Origin: Candidatus Faecalibacterium faecipullorum
Lineage (GTDB): Bacteria > Bacillota > Clostridia > Oscillospirales > Ruminococcaceae
Length of the DNA: 7,479 nucleotides
Direction: 5' to 3'
Assembly: GCA_019118985.1 (NCBI GenBank)
Contig: DWXX01000064.1
Location: 1-7,479 of the forward strand
Shown: positions 1 through 6,367 of the stretch, one piece after another
Numbering within the stretch: the first letter of the stretch is position 1
Layout: every line of letters begins with the position of its first letter
The notes under the pieces: generated by a model
The model's input: the letters and a program-made list of their open reading frames with translations, nothing else
What the model was told of the DNA's origin: nothing
Databases searched by the model: none
Program-made: the position numbers and the translations under genes

Positions 1-404
1 TATTCGTCCTTGCCGGCGCTATCCTGCTTTTCTTCGCTCTCAAGCTCTTTGCGCAGGGCGCGGATCCGCTTTTTCTCGCTCTCGACATGGCGCCAGGGCC
101 AGGCGTGGCCCTCGTTCTCCTTGCACCAGCGGCTGAGGGGGTAGAAGGCGAAGGCCAGCCCGAATACGTACAGCAATACGTACAGAAGGCCGTCCAAAAA
201 GCCCAGCGCGTCCAGCGCGCCGATGATGCAGATGATGAAGCCCGCCTTCATGAAGAACAGGCCGTTCTGCTTGGCGTACTCGGTGAAATGTTCGGCCTTG
301 ACGCTGCGCCGGCCCTGGTCCCCCCAGACGCGGGGGTTCTTCATGACGGTGTAGCCGTAGTACAGCAGCATCATGCCGCAGGTCAGCTGGAAACCAAAAA
401 ACAT
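1..404 (-). CDS. Small membrane protein, function unknown (3' end cut by window edge)
   Basis: I do not recognise the family. The 134 visible codons give three hydrophobic segments: about residues 1-20 (starting MFFGFQLTCGMMLLYYGY), 48-66 and 69-90. A charged, helix-prone tail from about residue 94 to 134 follows, rich in Lys, Arg and Glu, and is probably cytoplasmic. Between segments 1 and 2 lies a basic polar stretch (about 22-47). The start is ATG at 404-402. An AGAGG-type ribosome binding site lies just upstream and overlaps the stop codon of lysA; the gap is only 12 bases, so translation is probably coupled and the gene is the third cistron of the dehydratase-lysA unit. The last two bases in the window (TA on this strand) begin the next codon, so it is Tyr or a TAA/TAG stop. 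The charged tail makes an end close to the edge plausible. A 12-base near-perfect tandem duplication encodes LLYVLLYV in the third segment. No function is assigned. Confidence 0.75.
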   Translation of the reverse strand, partial: MFFGFQLTCGMMLLYYGYTVMKNPRVWGDQGRRSVKAEHFTEYAKQNGLFFMKAGFIICIIGALDALGFLDGLLYVLLYVFGLAFAFYPLSRWCKENEGHAWPWRHVESEKKRIRALRKELESEEKQDSAGKDE

Positions 405-416
405 CCCTGTTACCTC

Positions 417-1727
417 TTAGTTCGTCTCGTCCTCGCCGGGGAACATCGCCTTGTAGAAGGGGGTGTAGTCCAGCGTGGCGAAGTAGTCCCGCGCCGTCTC
501 AGCCCGGCGGATCAGCCGGTAGCTGCGGTCCTCGCACAGCAGCACCTCGGCGCTGCGCAGCTTGCCGTTGTAGTTGTAGCCCATCGAAGAGCCGTGGGCC
601 CCGGTGTCGTGGATATAGACAAGGTCCCCGATGTCGATTTCGGGCAGCATACGGTCCACCGCGAACTTGTCGTTGTTCTCGCACAGGCCGCCCACCACGT
701 CGTACTTGTGGTCGCAGGGGGCGTCCTCCTTGCCCAGGACGGTGATGTGGTGGTACGCGCCGTACATGGCCGGGCGCATCAGGTTGGCCGCGCAGGCGTC
801 CAGCCCGATATACTCCTTATAGATGTGCTTTTCGTGGATGGCGGTGGCGACCAGCGCGCCGTAGGGCCCGGTCATGAACCGCCCCATCTCGGTGAAGATG
901 GCCACGTCCCCCATCCCGGCGGGGACGAGGATCTCCTCAAACTTTTTGCGCACCCCCTCGCCGATGGCGTAGATGTCGTTTTCGGGCTGGCCGGGGCGGT
1001 AGGGGATGCCCACCCCGCCCGACAGGTTGATATACCCGATGTGGACGCCGGCGGCAGCCGCCACCCGCACCGCCAGATGGAAGAGGATGGCCGCCAGCTC
1101 GGGGTAATACTGGTCCGAGATGGTGTTGGAGGCGAGGAAGGCGTGGATGCCGAAGTCCTTCGCCCCTTTGGCCTTGAGCTGCCTGAAGCTCTCCACCATC
1201 TGTTCTTCGGTCATGCCGTACTTGGCGTCGCCGGGGCGGTCCATCACCTGGAAGCCCTCCTCGCTCTCCCCCAGCTGGAAGGTGCCGCCGGGGTTGTAGC
1301 GGCAGAACACCGTCTCTGGCACCCCCGCCACCCGCTCGAGGAAGGGGACCATGGTGGCGTCGTCCAGGTTGATATAGGCCCCGAGGGCGCGGGCTTTCTG
1401 CATATCCTCGCTGGGGGTCTGGTTGGAGGAGAACATGATCTCCTCCCCGGCAAAGCCCACCGCCTCGCTGAGCATCAGCTCGGTCAGGGAAGAGCAGTCC
1501 ACCCCACAGCCCTCCTCGCGCAGGATCTGCATGATATAGGGGTTGGGCAGGGCCTTGACGGCGAAATATTCCCTGAAGCCCTTGTTCCAGCTGAACGCCT
1601 CGTTGATGCGGCGGGCGTTTGCGCGGATGCCCTTCTCGTCGTAGACGTGGAAGGGGGTGGGCACGTCGGCCACCATCTGCTGGGCTTCAGCCTCGGTCAA
1701 AAAGGGTCGTTTTTCCTTTACTTCCAT
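417..1727 (-). CDS. lysA: Diaminopimelate decarboxylase (PLP fold-type III)
   Basis: Predicted to decarboxylate meso-2,6-diaminopimelate to L-lysine in the cytoplasm, the last step of lysine synthesis. Length is 436 aa, normal for the family. The PLP-binding barrel is about residues 25-300. It holds the Schiff-base lysine in YFAVKALPNP (K58), a histidine in GIHAF (H195) expected to stack on the PLP ring, the glycine loop SGGVGIPY (236-243) and EMGR (280-283) for phosphate contacts. The C-terminal beta domain has the catalytic Cys-Glu pair in GLCENND (C349, E350) and the HDTGAHGSSMGYNYNGKLR block (373-391) that contacts substrate and cofactor. CENND and GAHG replace the textbook CESGD and GAYG; from memory this is a recognised clostridial/Bacteroidetes LysA variant. 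ATG start with GAGAGGG about 8 bases upstream. It lies 29 bases after the dehydratase gene and 12 before the next gene. A related PLP amino-acid decarboxylase is the alternative, but the motif set favours LysA. Confidence 0.9.
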   Translation of the reverse strand: MEVKEKRPFLTEAEAQQMVADVPTPFHVYDEKGIRANARRINEAFSWNKGFREYFAVKALPNPYIMQILREEGCGVDCSSLTELMLSEAVGFAGEEIMFSSNQTPSEDMQKARALGAYINLDDATMVPFLERVAGVPETVFCRYNPGGTFQLGESEEGFQVMDRPGDAKYGMTEEQMVESFRQLKAKGAKDFGIHAFLASNTISDQYYPELAAILFHLAVRVAAAAGVHIGYINLSGGVGIPYRPGQPENDIYAIGEGVRKKFEEILVPAGMGDVAIFTEMGRFMTGPYGALVATAIHEKHIYKEYIGLDACAANLMRPAMYGAYHHITVLGKEDAPCDHKYDVVGGLCENNDKFAVDRMLPEIDIGDLVYIHDTGAHGSSMGYNYNGKLRSAEVLLCEDRSYRLIRRAETARDYFATLDYTPFYKAMFPGEDETN

Positions 1728-1756
1728 AGCACATTCCCTCTCATTTCACTTCCGGG

Positions 1757-3694
1757 TCAGGTCCGGTCGCTTTCGGCCGCCTGCCGCGGGGCGGTGTGTT
1801 TCAGCTGGTCCCGCACCGGCGTAAAGGTGGGGATCATCTTCTGCAGCTGGGCCACCACGTGGTCGTCGTTGTGCTCGGCGGCGCGGAACAGCTCCTGCAG
1901 CTGCTGATAGAACTCGTCCAGTTTGATCTCGCGGGGCGGGGCCACGAAGATCTTGTTGTGTTCAGTGCGGCGCATCTTGTCCTGCTCCTCGTCCATCATC
2001 AGCTCTTCATAGAGCTTTTCGCCCGGGCGCAGGCCCACCACCTTGATCTCCATGTTGACCCCCGGCTCGTAGCCGTAAAAGCGGATCAGCTGCCGCGCCA
2101 GGTCGATGATCTTGACCGGCTGGCCCATGTCCAGGACATAGATGCTGCCGCTTTCGGCCAGGGCGCCGGCCTGCAGCACCAGCTGCGCGGCCTCGGGGAT
2201 GGTCATGAAGTACCGCTCGATCTTCTCGTCGGTCAGCGTGACCGGGCCGCCCTGCTTGATCTGGGCCTCAAACAGCGGGATGACGCTGCCGTGGCTGCCC
2301 AGCACGTTGCCGAAGCGGACCGCCACGCACTTCATCTCGGTGTGCCTGGCGAAGGTCTGGATCAGCATCTCGCACAGCCGCTTGGTGCAGCCCATGACGC
2401 TGGTGGGGTTGACCGCCTTGTCGGTGGACAGCTGCACCAGCCGCTCGACCCCGTGCTCGCTGGCGCTGGCCAGCAGGTTCTTGGTGCCCATGACGTTGTT
2501 TTTGACCGCCTCGGCCGGGCTGACCTCCATCAGGGGGACGTGCTTGTGGGCTGCGGCGTGGAAGACCACCTGCGGGTGATAGGTCTCGAACACTTCGTCC
2601 AGGCGGCGCTTGTCCCGGATCGAGCCGATCAGCACCTCGATGGGGGCGTTGCGGCCGTACCTGCGCTGCAGTTCCATCTGCAGCTCGTAGGCGCAGTTCT
2701 CGTAGATGTCAAAGATGAGCAGTTTGGCCGGCGCAAAGCGCATCACCTGGCGGCACAGCTCGCTGCCGATGCTGCCGCCGCCGCCGGTGACCAGCACCAC
2801 CCGGTCTTTCAGGTAGCCGCTGATCTTCTCGGTGTCCAGGGTGACCTCGTCCCGGGAGAGGAAGTCGGCGGTGTTCAATTCGCGGAAGGCCTGGGCCGGC
2901 GCGCTGCCCGCCCCCACCGACTGCGGGTCGCTGAGGACCTGCACCTTGCAGTGGGTGGACACGCACAGGTCGATGACATGGTTGAGCCGGCTGCCCCGCA
3001 GCGTCGGGATGGCGATGATGATGCCGTAGATGTTGTACCGGGCGCACAGCTCGGGGATGTCCTCGAGGGTGCCCTTGACCGGCACGCCGTGGATGGTCTT
3101 GTTCAGCTTGGCGGGGTCGTCGTCGGCCACCACCACCGGGCGGCCGTAGGTGCGGTTGGACTTGCACACGTTGATGGCCCAGCCCCCGGCCTCGCCCGCG
3201 CCGACGATCAGCATGGGGCGGTTGGGGTCGTTGACCGGCACCCCCCGCAGCGCCGCGCCCAGTGGGTGGTCCAAAAACATCCGCCAGGTCAGCCGCAGCC
3301 CGCCCACGAACAGCAGGATAAAGACCGCCGCGATGGCGTTGGCCGAGTTGAACAGCACCCCGTGGATGCACAGCCGGTTGACGGCGTAGACGGCAGCGGT
3401 CGGCGCCGCCACCATCACCGCCAGGCGGATGAGGTCCCGCTCGCCGGCATACTTCCACAAAATGGAATACAGCCCCCCCACCGTGAAGGACAGCATATAC
3501 AGCGCCGCGATCCAGGGCAGGTTCTCATACAGCAGAGCAAGGTTGTGGGGCCACCAGACGTCCACGTCGGGCGCGCCGTCGGCCCGCAGCAGCAGCCCCA
3601 GATAGAAGCTGAAGCAGACGATGGCAAGGTCGATCAAAAACAGCAGCGCCCGCCGCAGCATCGTCCCGCCTTTGCGCTTGGTTTCCTTATTCAA
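1757..3694 (-). CDS. Membrane-anchored NDP-sugar 4,6-dehydratase/epimerase (PglF/WbpM/CapD family)
   Basis: Probably converts UDP-GlcNAc to a UDP-4-keto-6-deoxy sugar for envelope glycans, working at the inner face of the membrane with bound NAD. Length is 645 aa, as in long PglF/WbpM-type enzymes. Domains in order: about four membrane helices (14-37, 58-80, 88-108, 117-136); a first Rossmann-like domain with GAGEAG (165-170); then an extended SDR domain from about 298. The latter has TGGGGSIGSE (303-312) for NAD and STDKAVNPTSVMGCTK (423-438). Here Met434 replaces the usual YxxxK tyrosine while Lys438 is kept, which is the known hallmark of this dehydratase group. RPGEK (556-560) is also typical. 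The start is ambiguous: TTG at 3694 has AAGAGG 9 bases upstream; an in-frame ATG at 3661 (Met12) has only a weak, close AAGGCGG. I chose TTG. No aminotransferase or glycosyltransferase partner is visible, so the exact sugar is unknown. Confidence 0.88.
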   Translation of the reverse strand: MNKETKRKGGTMLRRALLFLIDLAIVCFSFYLGLLLRADGAPDVDVWWPHNLALLYENLPWIAALYMLSFTVGGLYSILWKYAGERDLIRLAVMVAAPTAAVYAVNRLCIHGVLFNSANAIAAVFILLFVGGLRLTWRMFLDHPLGAALRGVPVNDPNRPMLIVGAGEAGGWAINVCKSNRTYGRPVVVADDDPAKLNKTIHGVPVKGTLEDIPELCARYNIYGIIIAIPTLRGSRLNHVIDLCVSTHCKVQVLSDPQSVGAGSAPAQAFRELNTADFLSRDEVTLDTEKISGYLKDRVVLVTGGGGSIGSELCRQVMRFAPAKLLIFDIYENCAYELQMELQRRYGRNAPIEVLIGSIRDKRRLDEVFETYHPQVVFHAAAHKHVPLMEVSPAEAVKNNVMGTKNLLASASEHGVERLVQLSTDKAVNPTSVMGCTKRLCEMLIQTFARHTEMKCVAVRFGNVLGSHGSVIPLFEAQIKQGGPVTLTDEKIERYFMTIPEAAQLVLQAGALAESGSIYVLDMGQPVKIIDLARQLIRFYGYEPGVNMEIKVVGLRPGEKLYEELMMDEEQDKMRRTEHNKIFVAPPREIKLDEFYQQLQELFRAAEHNDDHVVAQLQKMIPTFTPVRDQLKHTAPRQAAESDRT

Positions 3695-3703
3695 AAGTCA
3701 CGT

Positions 3704-3709
3704 CCTCTT
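3704..3709 (-). promoter_or_regulatory. Ribosome binding site deciding the TTG start of the dehydratase
   Basis: AAGAGG on the minus strand lies 9 bases before the TTG codon at 3694-3692. This is better placed than the AAGGCGG that sits almost against the downstream in-frame ATG at 3661. It is the main reason for preferring the TTG start. Confidence 0.55.
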
Positions 3710-3717
3710 TTGTCTAC

Positions 3718-3733
3718 CGGCGGCGCGCCGCCG
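3718..3733 (-). repeat. Perfect 16-bp palindrome in the dehydratase leader
   Basis: CGGCGGCGCGCCGCCG is fully self-complementary and lies 8 bases upstream of the AAGAGG ribosome binding site of the dehydratase gene. In RNA it could fold as a short GC-only hairpin, or pair with the neighbouring hairpin arms. In DNA a dyad of this kind could be a protein-binding site. No function can be assigned from sequence alone. Confidence 0.6.
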
Positions 3734-3743
3734 TTGATCGTGC

Positions 3744-3777
3744 CCCCCGCCGGCGGCCATCTGCCCGCCCGCGGGGG
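3744..3777 (-). other. GC-rich stem-loop at the 5' end of the dehydratase transcript
   Basis: The arms 3744-3750 and 3771-3777 form 7 GC pairs. After a one-base C/C mismatch (3751, 3770), 3752-3756 pairs with 3765-3769 for 5 more, closing an 8-base loop. The predicted transcription start is near 3783, so the hairpin begins about 6 bases into the RNA. No U-tract follows it in the direction of transcription, so it is not an intrinsic terminator for the flippase gene. It may be a 5'-end stabiliser or a leader structure. Confidence 0.55.
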
Positions 3778-3789
3778 TACACAGTCTCT

Positions 3790-3818
3790 ATTATACTCAG
3801 TTTTTCGCCCGGTGTCCA
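3790..3818 (-). promoter_or_regulatory. Housekeeping (sigma-A-type) promoter for dehydratase-lysA operon
   Basis: On the minus strand the -35 box is TGGACA (3818-3813; 5 of 6 match to TTGACA), the spacer is 17 bases, and the -10 box is a perfect TATAAT (3795-3790). The predicted start is near 3783, about 88 bases upstream of the TTG start codon. The promoter lies in the last codons of the flippase gene, and the -10 box ends just beyond that gene's stop. The dehydratase, lysA and the small membrane protein can therefore be expressed independently of the flippase, although read-through is also possible because no terminator separates them. Confidence 0.8.
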
Positions 3819-5353
3819 GAACTTTCCCATTTTCGTCCGCCGGCGCGCAGCTCCCGGCCAAGGCCCAGGGGCCAGGCCGCCAGCAGCCAGGCCGCGCACA
3901 TCCCCGCGCCCCCCGCCGCCAGTGCCGCCAGCTGCATCCCGCGGCCGCCGGCCAGCCAGGGGCCCAGCAGCCCCCGCAGCCGCCAGCCGGCCAGCCCCGC
4001 CGCCAGTGCCGCCGCGGCCGGGCGGACAAGATACCCCCCGGCGTCGGGCCGCAGCTGCGCGGCCGCCAGCAGGCGCCCGGTGTTGGCCGCGCAGGTGAAC
4101 AGCGACGACAGCAGGATCACCGCCAGCTGCCCCCGCATCCCCCACCGGGGCAACAGCAGGGCCACCGCCGCGATCCGCAGCGCCGAGTCCCACCCCCCGG
4201 TGCGGAAGGCCGCCTTCTGCAGGCCCACCCCCTTCATGGCGGCGTCCACCATCCCCTCCAGGCAGAGCAGCGGCAGGGCGGGGGCCAGCACCTCGAGGTA
4301 AGCCCCGGCCTCGGCGCTGCCGTAGAGGGCCATGGCCAGCGGCCGCCCCCACACCCAGAACCCCGCCCCCGCCAGGGCCGAGATATACCCCGTCAGCCGC
4401 AGCATCCGGCCCAGCAGCGCCTGCAGGCGGCGGGTGTCCCCCAGCATCCGGGCGCGGGCCAGCTCGGGCATCAGCAGCACCCCCACCCCGCCCAGCAGCC
4501 CGAACGGGAAGTTGACCAGCGGCAGGGCCATCCCCTTCAGCACGCCGTACTGCGCCACCGCGGCGCTGCGCTGCCCCAGATAGACCGTCAGGCAGGCGGG
4601 CACCAGCATATTCTCGGCGGTGTGCAGCGCGCCGGACAGGCACCGGCCCCCCTCCACCGGCCACAGGATGTCCCACAGCCGGCGGGCGGCCCGGGGCGGG
4701 GCGGCCGCCCGGTCGTGCCCGAAGGCGTCGGGCGCCTCCCGCCGGGCAAAGGCGGCCATCAGCACGGCCGACAGCCCCTCGCCGGCGGCGGTCGCCCCCA
4801 TGACGGCGGCGCAGCGCGCCCCCACGTCCGGCCCGGCCAGCCCCAGCGCCGCCGCCATCGCCCCGGCCCGGAAGGCCTGCTCGGCCAGCTGGCTGGCCAC
4901 CCCGGGGCCCACCCGCCCCCGCGCGATGAAAAACCCCCGCAGCACCGCGGCCACCGCCATGCAGGGCAGCCCGAAGGCCCCGGCGCGCAGCGCGCCGGCG
5001 GCCCGCGCGTCCCCCAGCCACCACCGGGCGGCCGGTTCTGCCAGGGCCCACTGCGCCGCCATCGCGCCGCACCCCAGGGCCGCGCCCGCCGCCAGCAGCC
5101 GGGCCAGCATCCCCCGGGCGCGGGCGGGGCCGGCCGCCAGCTCTTCGGCCATCAGGCGGGTGGACGCCGCCGACACCCCCGACACCGCCAGGGTGACGAA
5201 GAGCGAATAGACCGCCAGCACCAGCTGATACAGCCCCATCCCCTCGGCCCCCAGCGCCCCCGCCAGCCAGATGCGCAGGGCCATCCCGGCCAGCCGCAGC
5301 GCCAGGTCGGACGCCGCCAGCAGCGCCGCGTTCCGGACAAAGGTATGCCGCAC
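3797..5353 (-). CDS. SpoVB-like polysaccharide/lipid-linked flippase (MOP superfamily)
   Basis: An integral membrane transporter expected to flip lipid-linked glycan or peptidoglycan precursors. The 518 residues equal the usual SpoVB length, with about 12-14 hydrophobic segments spread over the whole chain. SpoVB-like marks are an N-terminal first helix followed by GAEGMGLYQL (35-44), then LRGFFIARGRVGPGVASQL (138-156), matching the LRGYF...SQ.LEQ region of SpoVB, and NFPFGLLGGVGVLLMPEL (281-298). The start is GTG at 5353-5351 with GGAGG 8 bases upstream. An ATG 7 bases upstream of it (5360-5358) is in another frame, too close to the same ribosome site, and opens a long false frame. The protein is very Ala, Gly and Leu rich, in line with strong GC bias. 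It is divergent from mrp and upstream of the dehydratase, which suggests envelope glycan export. A sporulation role is not shown; a general polysaccharide flippase is equally possible. Confidence 0.85.
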   Translation of the reverse strand: MRHTFVRNAALLAASDLALRLAGMALRIWLAGALGAEGMGLYQLVLAVYSLFVTLAVSGVSAASTRLMAEELAAGPARARGMLARLLAAGAALGCGAMAAQWALAEPAARWWLGDARAAGALRAGAFGLPCMAVAAVLRGFFIARGRVGPGVASQLAEQAFRAGAMAAALGLAGPDVGARCAAVMGATAAGEGLSAVLMAAFARREAPDAFGHDRAAAPPRAARRLWDILWPVEGGRCLSGALHTAENMLVPACLTVYLGQRSAAVAQYGVLKGMALPLVNFPFGLLGGVGVLLMPELARARMLGDTRRLQALLGRMLRLTGYISALAGAGFWVWGRPLAMALYGSAEAGAYLEVLAPALPLLCLEGMVDAAMKGVGLQKAAFRTGGWDSALRIAAVALLLPRWGMRGQLAVILLSSLFTCAANTGRLLAAAQLRPDAGGYLVRPAAAALAAGLAGWRLRGLLGPWLAGGRGMQLAALAAGGAGMCAAWLLAAWPLGLGRELRAGGRKWESSGHRAKN

Positions 5354-5360
5354 GGCCCAT

Positions 5361-5368
5361 CCCTCCCC
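5361..5368 (-). promoter_or_regulatory. Ribosome binding site deciding the GTG start of the flippase
   Basis: GGGGAGGG on the minus strand places its GGAGG core 8 bases before the GTG at 5353. The out-of-frame ATG directly after the site (5360) is only one base away from it and so is too close to be used. This supports the GTG start and the reading frame with the transporter motifs. Confidence 0.65.
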
Positions 5369-5376
5369 TCTTGCGA

Positions 5377-5405
5377 AGGATATGTGCCGGCCGGCCCCTT
5401 TATGC
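5377..5405 (-). promoter_or_regulatory. Possible sigma-E-like promoter for the flippase (tentative)
   Basis: On the minus strand GCATAAA (5405-5399), a 14-base spacer and CATATCCT (5384-5377) resemble the Bacillus sporulation sigma-E pattern as I recall it (kmATATT, 14-15 bases, CATACAnT). I see no good sigma-A promoter for this gene. The predicted start would fall at the very edge of the ribosome binding site, which leaves a leader of under 20 bases. That is tight and lowers confidence. Confidence 0.25.
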
Positions 5406-5422
5406 CCGCCGGGGCCGACGCC

Positions 5423-5451
5423 TTGTATCAGGGGGCGGTTTGTGGTATCAT
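5423..5451 (+). promoter_or_regulatory. Promoter for mrp-methyltransferase operon (extended -10)
   Basis: The -10 box is TATCAT (5446-5451), preceded by TGG (5443-5445), which gives an extended -10 TGn motif. A weak -35 TTGTAT (5423-5428) sits 17 bases upstream. The predicted start is near 5458, about 55 bases before the mrp ATG. It lies in the divergent region shared with the flippase gene. Confidence 0.55.
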
Positions 5452-5463
5452 AAGGGGGTAACC

Positions 5464-5491
5464 GCGCAGAAGGGGGCCCGCCCCCCTGCGC
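5464..5491 (+). other. GC-rich stem-loop in the mrp leader
   Basis: GCGCAG (5464-5469) pairs with CTGCGC (5486-5491), and GGGGG (5472-5476) pairs with CCCCC (5481-5485). A two-base AA bulge lies on the left side and the loop is CCCG. It starts about 6 bases after the predicted transcription start and ends 9 bases before the AGGAGAG ribosome site. Only CTTT spans its 3' edge and no U-tract follows, so it is not a convincing terminator. Confidence 0.55.
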
Positions 5492-5512
5492 TTTGTGAAC
5501 AGGAGAGATAAC

Positions 5513-6340
5513 ATGAGCGAAGAATGCACCCACGACTGCTCCAGCTGCGGGCTGGACTGCCCCAGCCGGCAGCAGGCCCCGCAGCATGAAGCACCCAACC
5601 CCAACAGCAGCATCAAAAAGGTGATCGGCGTCGTGTCCGGCAAGGGCGGCGTCGGCAAGAGCATGACCAGCGCCCTGCTGGCCTGCGCCATGCGCCGGCG
5701 CGGCTATCACTGCGGCATTCTGGACGCCGACATCACCGGCCCGTCCATCCCGAAGCTGTTCGGCATCCACGGCCGGGCCATGGCCGACAGCCAGGGCTGC
5801 TGGCCCATCCAGAGCCGGATGGGCATCGACGTCATGAGCATCAACCTGCTGGTGGAAAACGAGGAGGACCCCGTCGTCTGGCGCGGCCCGGTCATCGCCG
5901 GTGCGGTCAAGCAGTTCTGGACCGACGTGGTCTGGAAGGACGTCGACTTCCTCTTTGTGGATATGCCCCCGGGCACCGGCGATGTGCCGCTGACGGTGTT
6001 CCAGAGCCTGCCGGTGGACGGCATCATCGTGGTGGCCAGCCCCCAGGAGCTGGTGGGCATGATCGTGGCCAAGGCGGTCAACATGGCCCAGATGATGAAC
6101 ATCCCCATCCTGGGCATCATCGAGAACATGAGCTACCTGGTCTGCCCCGACTGCGGCAAGCACATCTCCCTCTTTGGCGAGAGCCACGTGGACGAGGTGG
6201 CGGCCAAGCACGGCCTGACCGTCCTGGCCAAGATGCCCATCGACCCCGCGCTTGCCCAGTGCGCCGATGAGGGCCGGATCGAGACCTACGGCGGCGACTA
6301 CCTCGCAGGGGCCGCCGACGCAGTCCAGAAGCTGCTGTAA
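5513..6340 (+). CDS. mrp: Mrp/ApbC/NBP35-family P-loop ATPase, iron-sulfur cluster carrier
   Basis: A cytoplasmic MinD/Mrp-type ATPase thought to bind and hand over [4Fe-4S] clusters to target proteins. Length is 275 aa. Visible parts: an N-terminal Cys cluster CTHDCSSCGLDC (C5, C9, C12, C16); the deviant Walker A GKGGVGKS (43-50) with signature Lys44; DADITGPS (71-78); Walker B region DMPPGTGD (150-157); and CPDC (C211, C214), the pair that ligates the bridging cluster at the dimer interface in this family. The C-terminal region has the usual MPIDP element (241-245). The start is ATG at 5513 with AGGAGAG 5 bases upstream. An in-frame GTG at 5495 lies before this ribosome site and is less likely. 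It is the first gene of a two-gene plus-strand unit, 27 bases before the methyltransferase. It lacks the N-terminal DUF59/MIP18 domain of longer Mrp proteins and carries the Cys cluster instead, as in other clostridial versions. Confidence 0.92.
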   Translation: MSEECTHDCSSCGLDCPSRQQAPQHEAPNPNSSIKKVIGVVSGKGGVGKSMTSALLACAMRRRGYHCGILDADITGPSIPKLFGIHGRAMADSQGCWPIQSRMGIDVMSINLLVENEEDPVVWRGPVIAGAVKQFWTDVVWKDVDFLFVDMPPGTGDVPLTVFQSLPVDGIIVVASPQELVGMIVAKAVNMAQMMNIPILGIIENMSYLVCPDCGKHISLFGESHVDEVAAKHGLTVLAKMPIDPALAQCADEGRIETYGGDYLAGAADAVQKLL

Positions 6341-6367
6341 GGCCCGCCGTCTGAAAGGAGGCGCCCC

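Noticed and set aside
87..1907. Plus-strand open frame of 606 codons
   Set aside because: Antisense to lysA and the small membrane protein. The composition is His, Val and Gly rich with no domain, and there is no ribosome binding site.
3744..3777. Terminator for the flippase transcript
   Set aside because: The stem is strong, but no U-tract follows on the minus strand, and it lies downstream of the dehydratase promoter start, so it is better read as a leader hairpin.
3695..3783. Lysine riboswitch or T-box controlling the lysA operon
   Set aside because: The leader is under 90 bases, too short for either class, and I see no conserved L-box or T-box elements. The gap directly before lysA is only 29 bases.
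1796..5461. Plus-strand open frame of 1221 codons
   Set aside because: It runs antisense to the dehydratase and flippase. Its product is low-complexity, rich in His, Gln, Pro, Gly and Arg, with no recognisable domain. It is a by-product of GC-rich codon use on the opposite strand.
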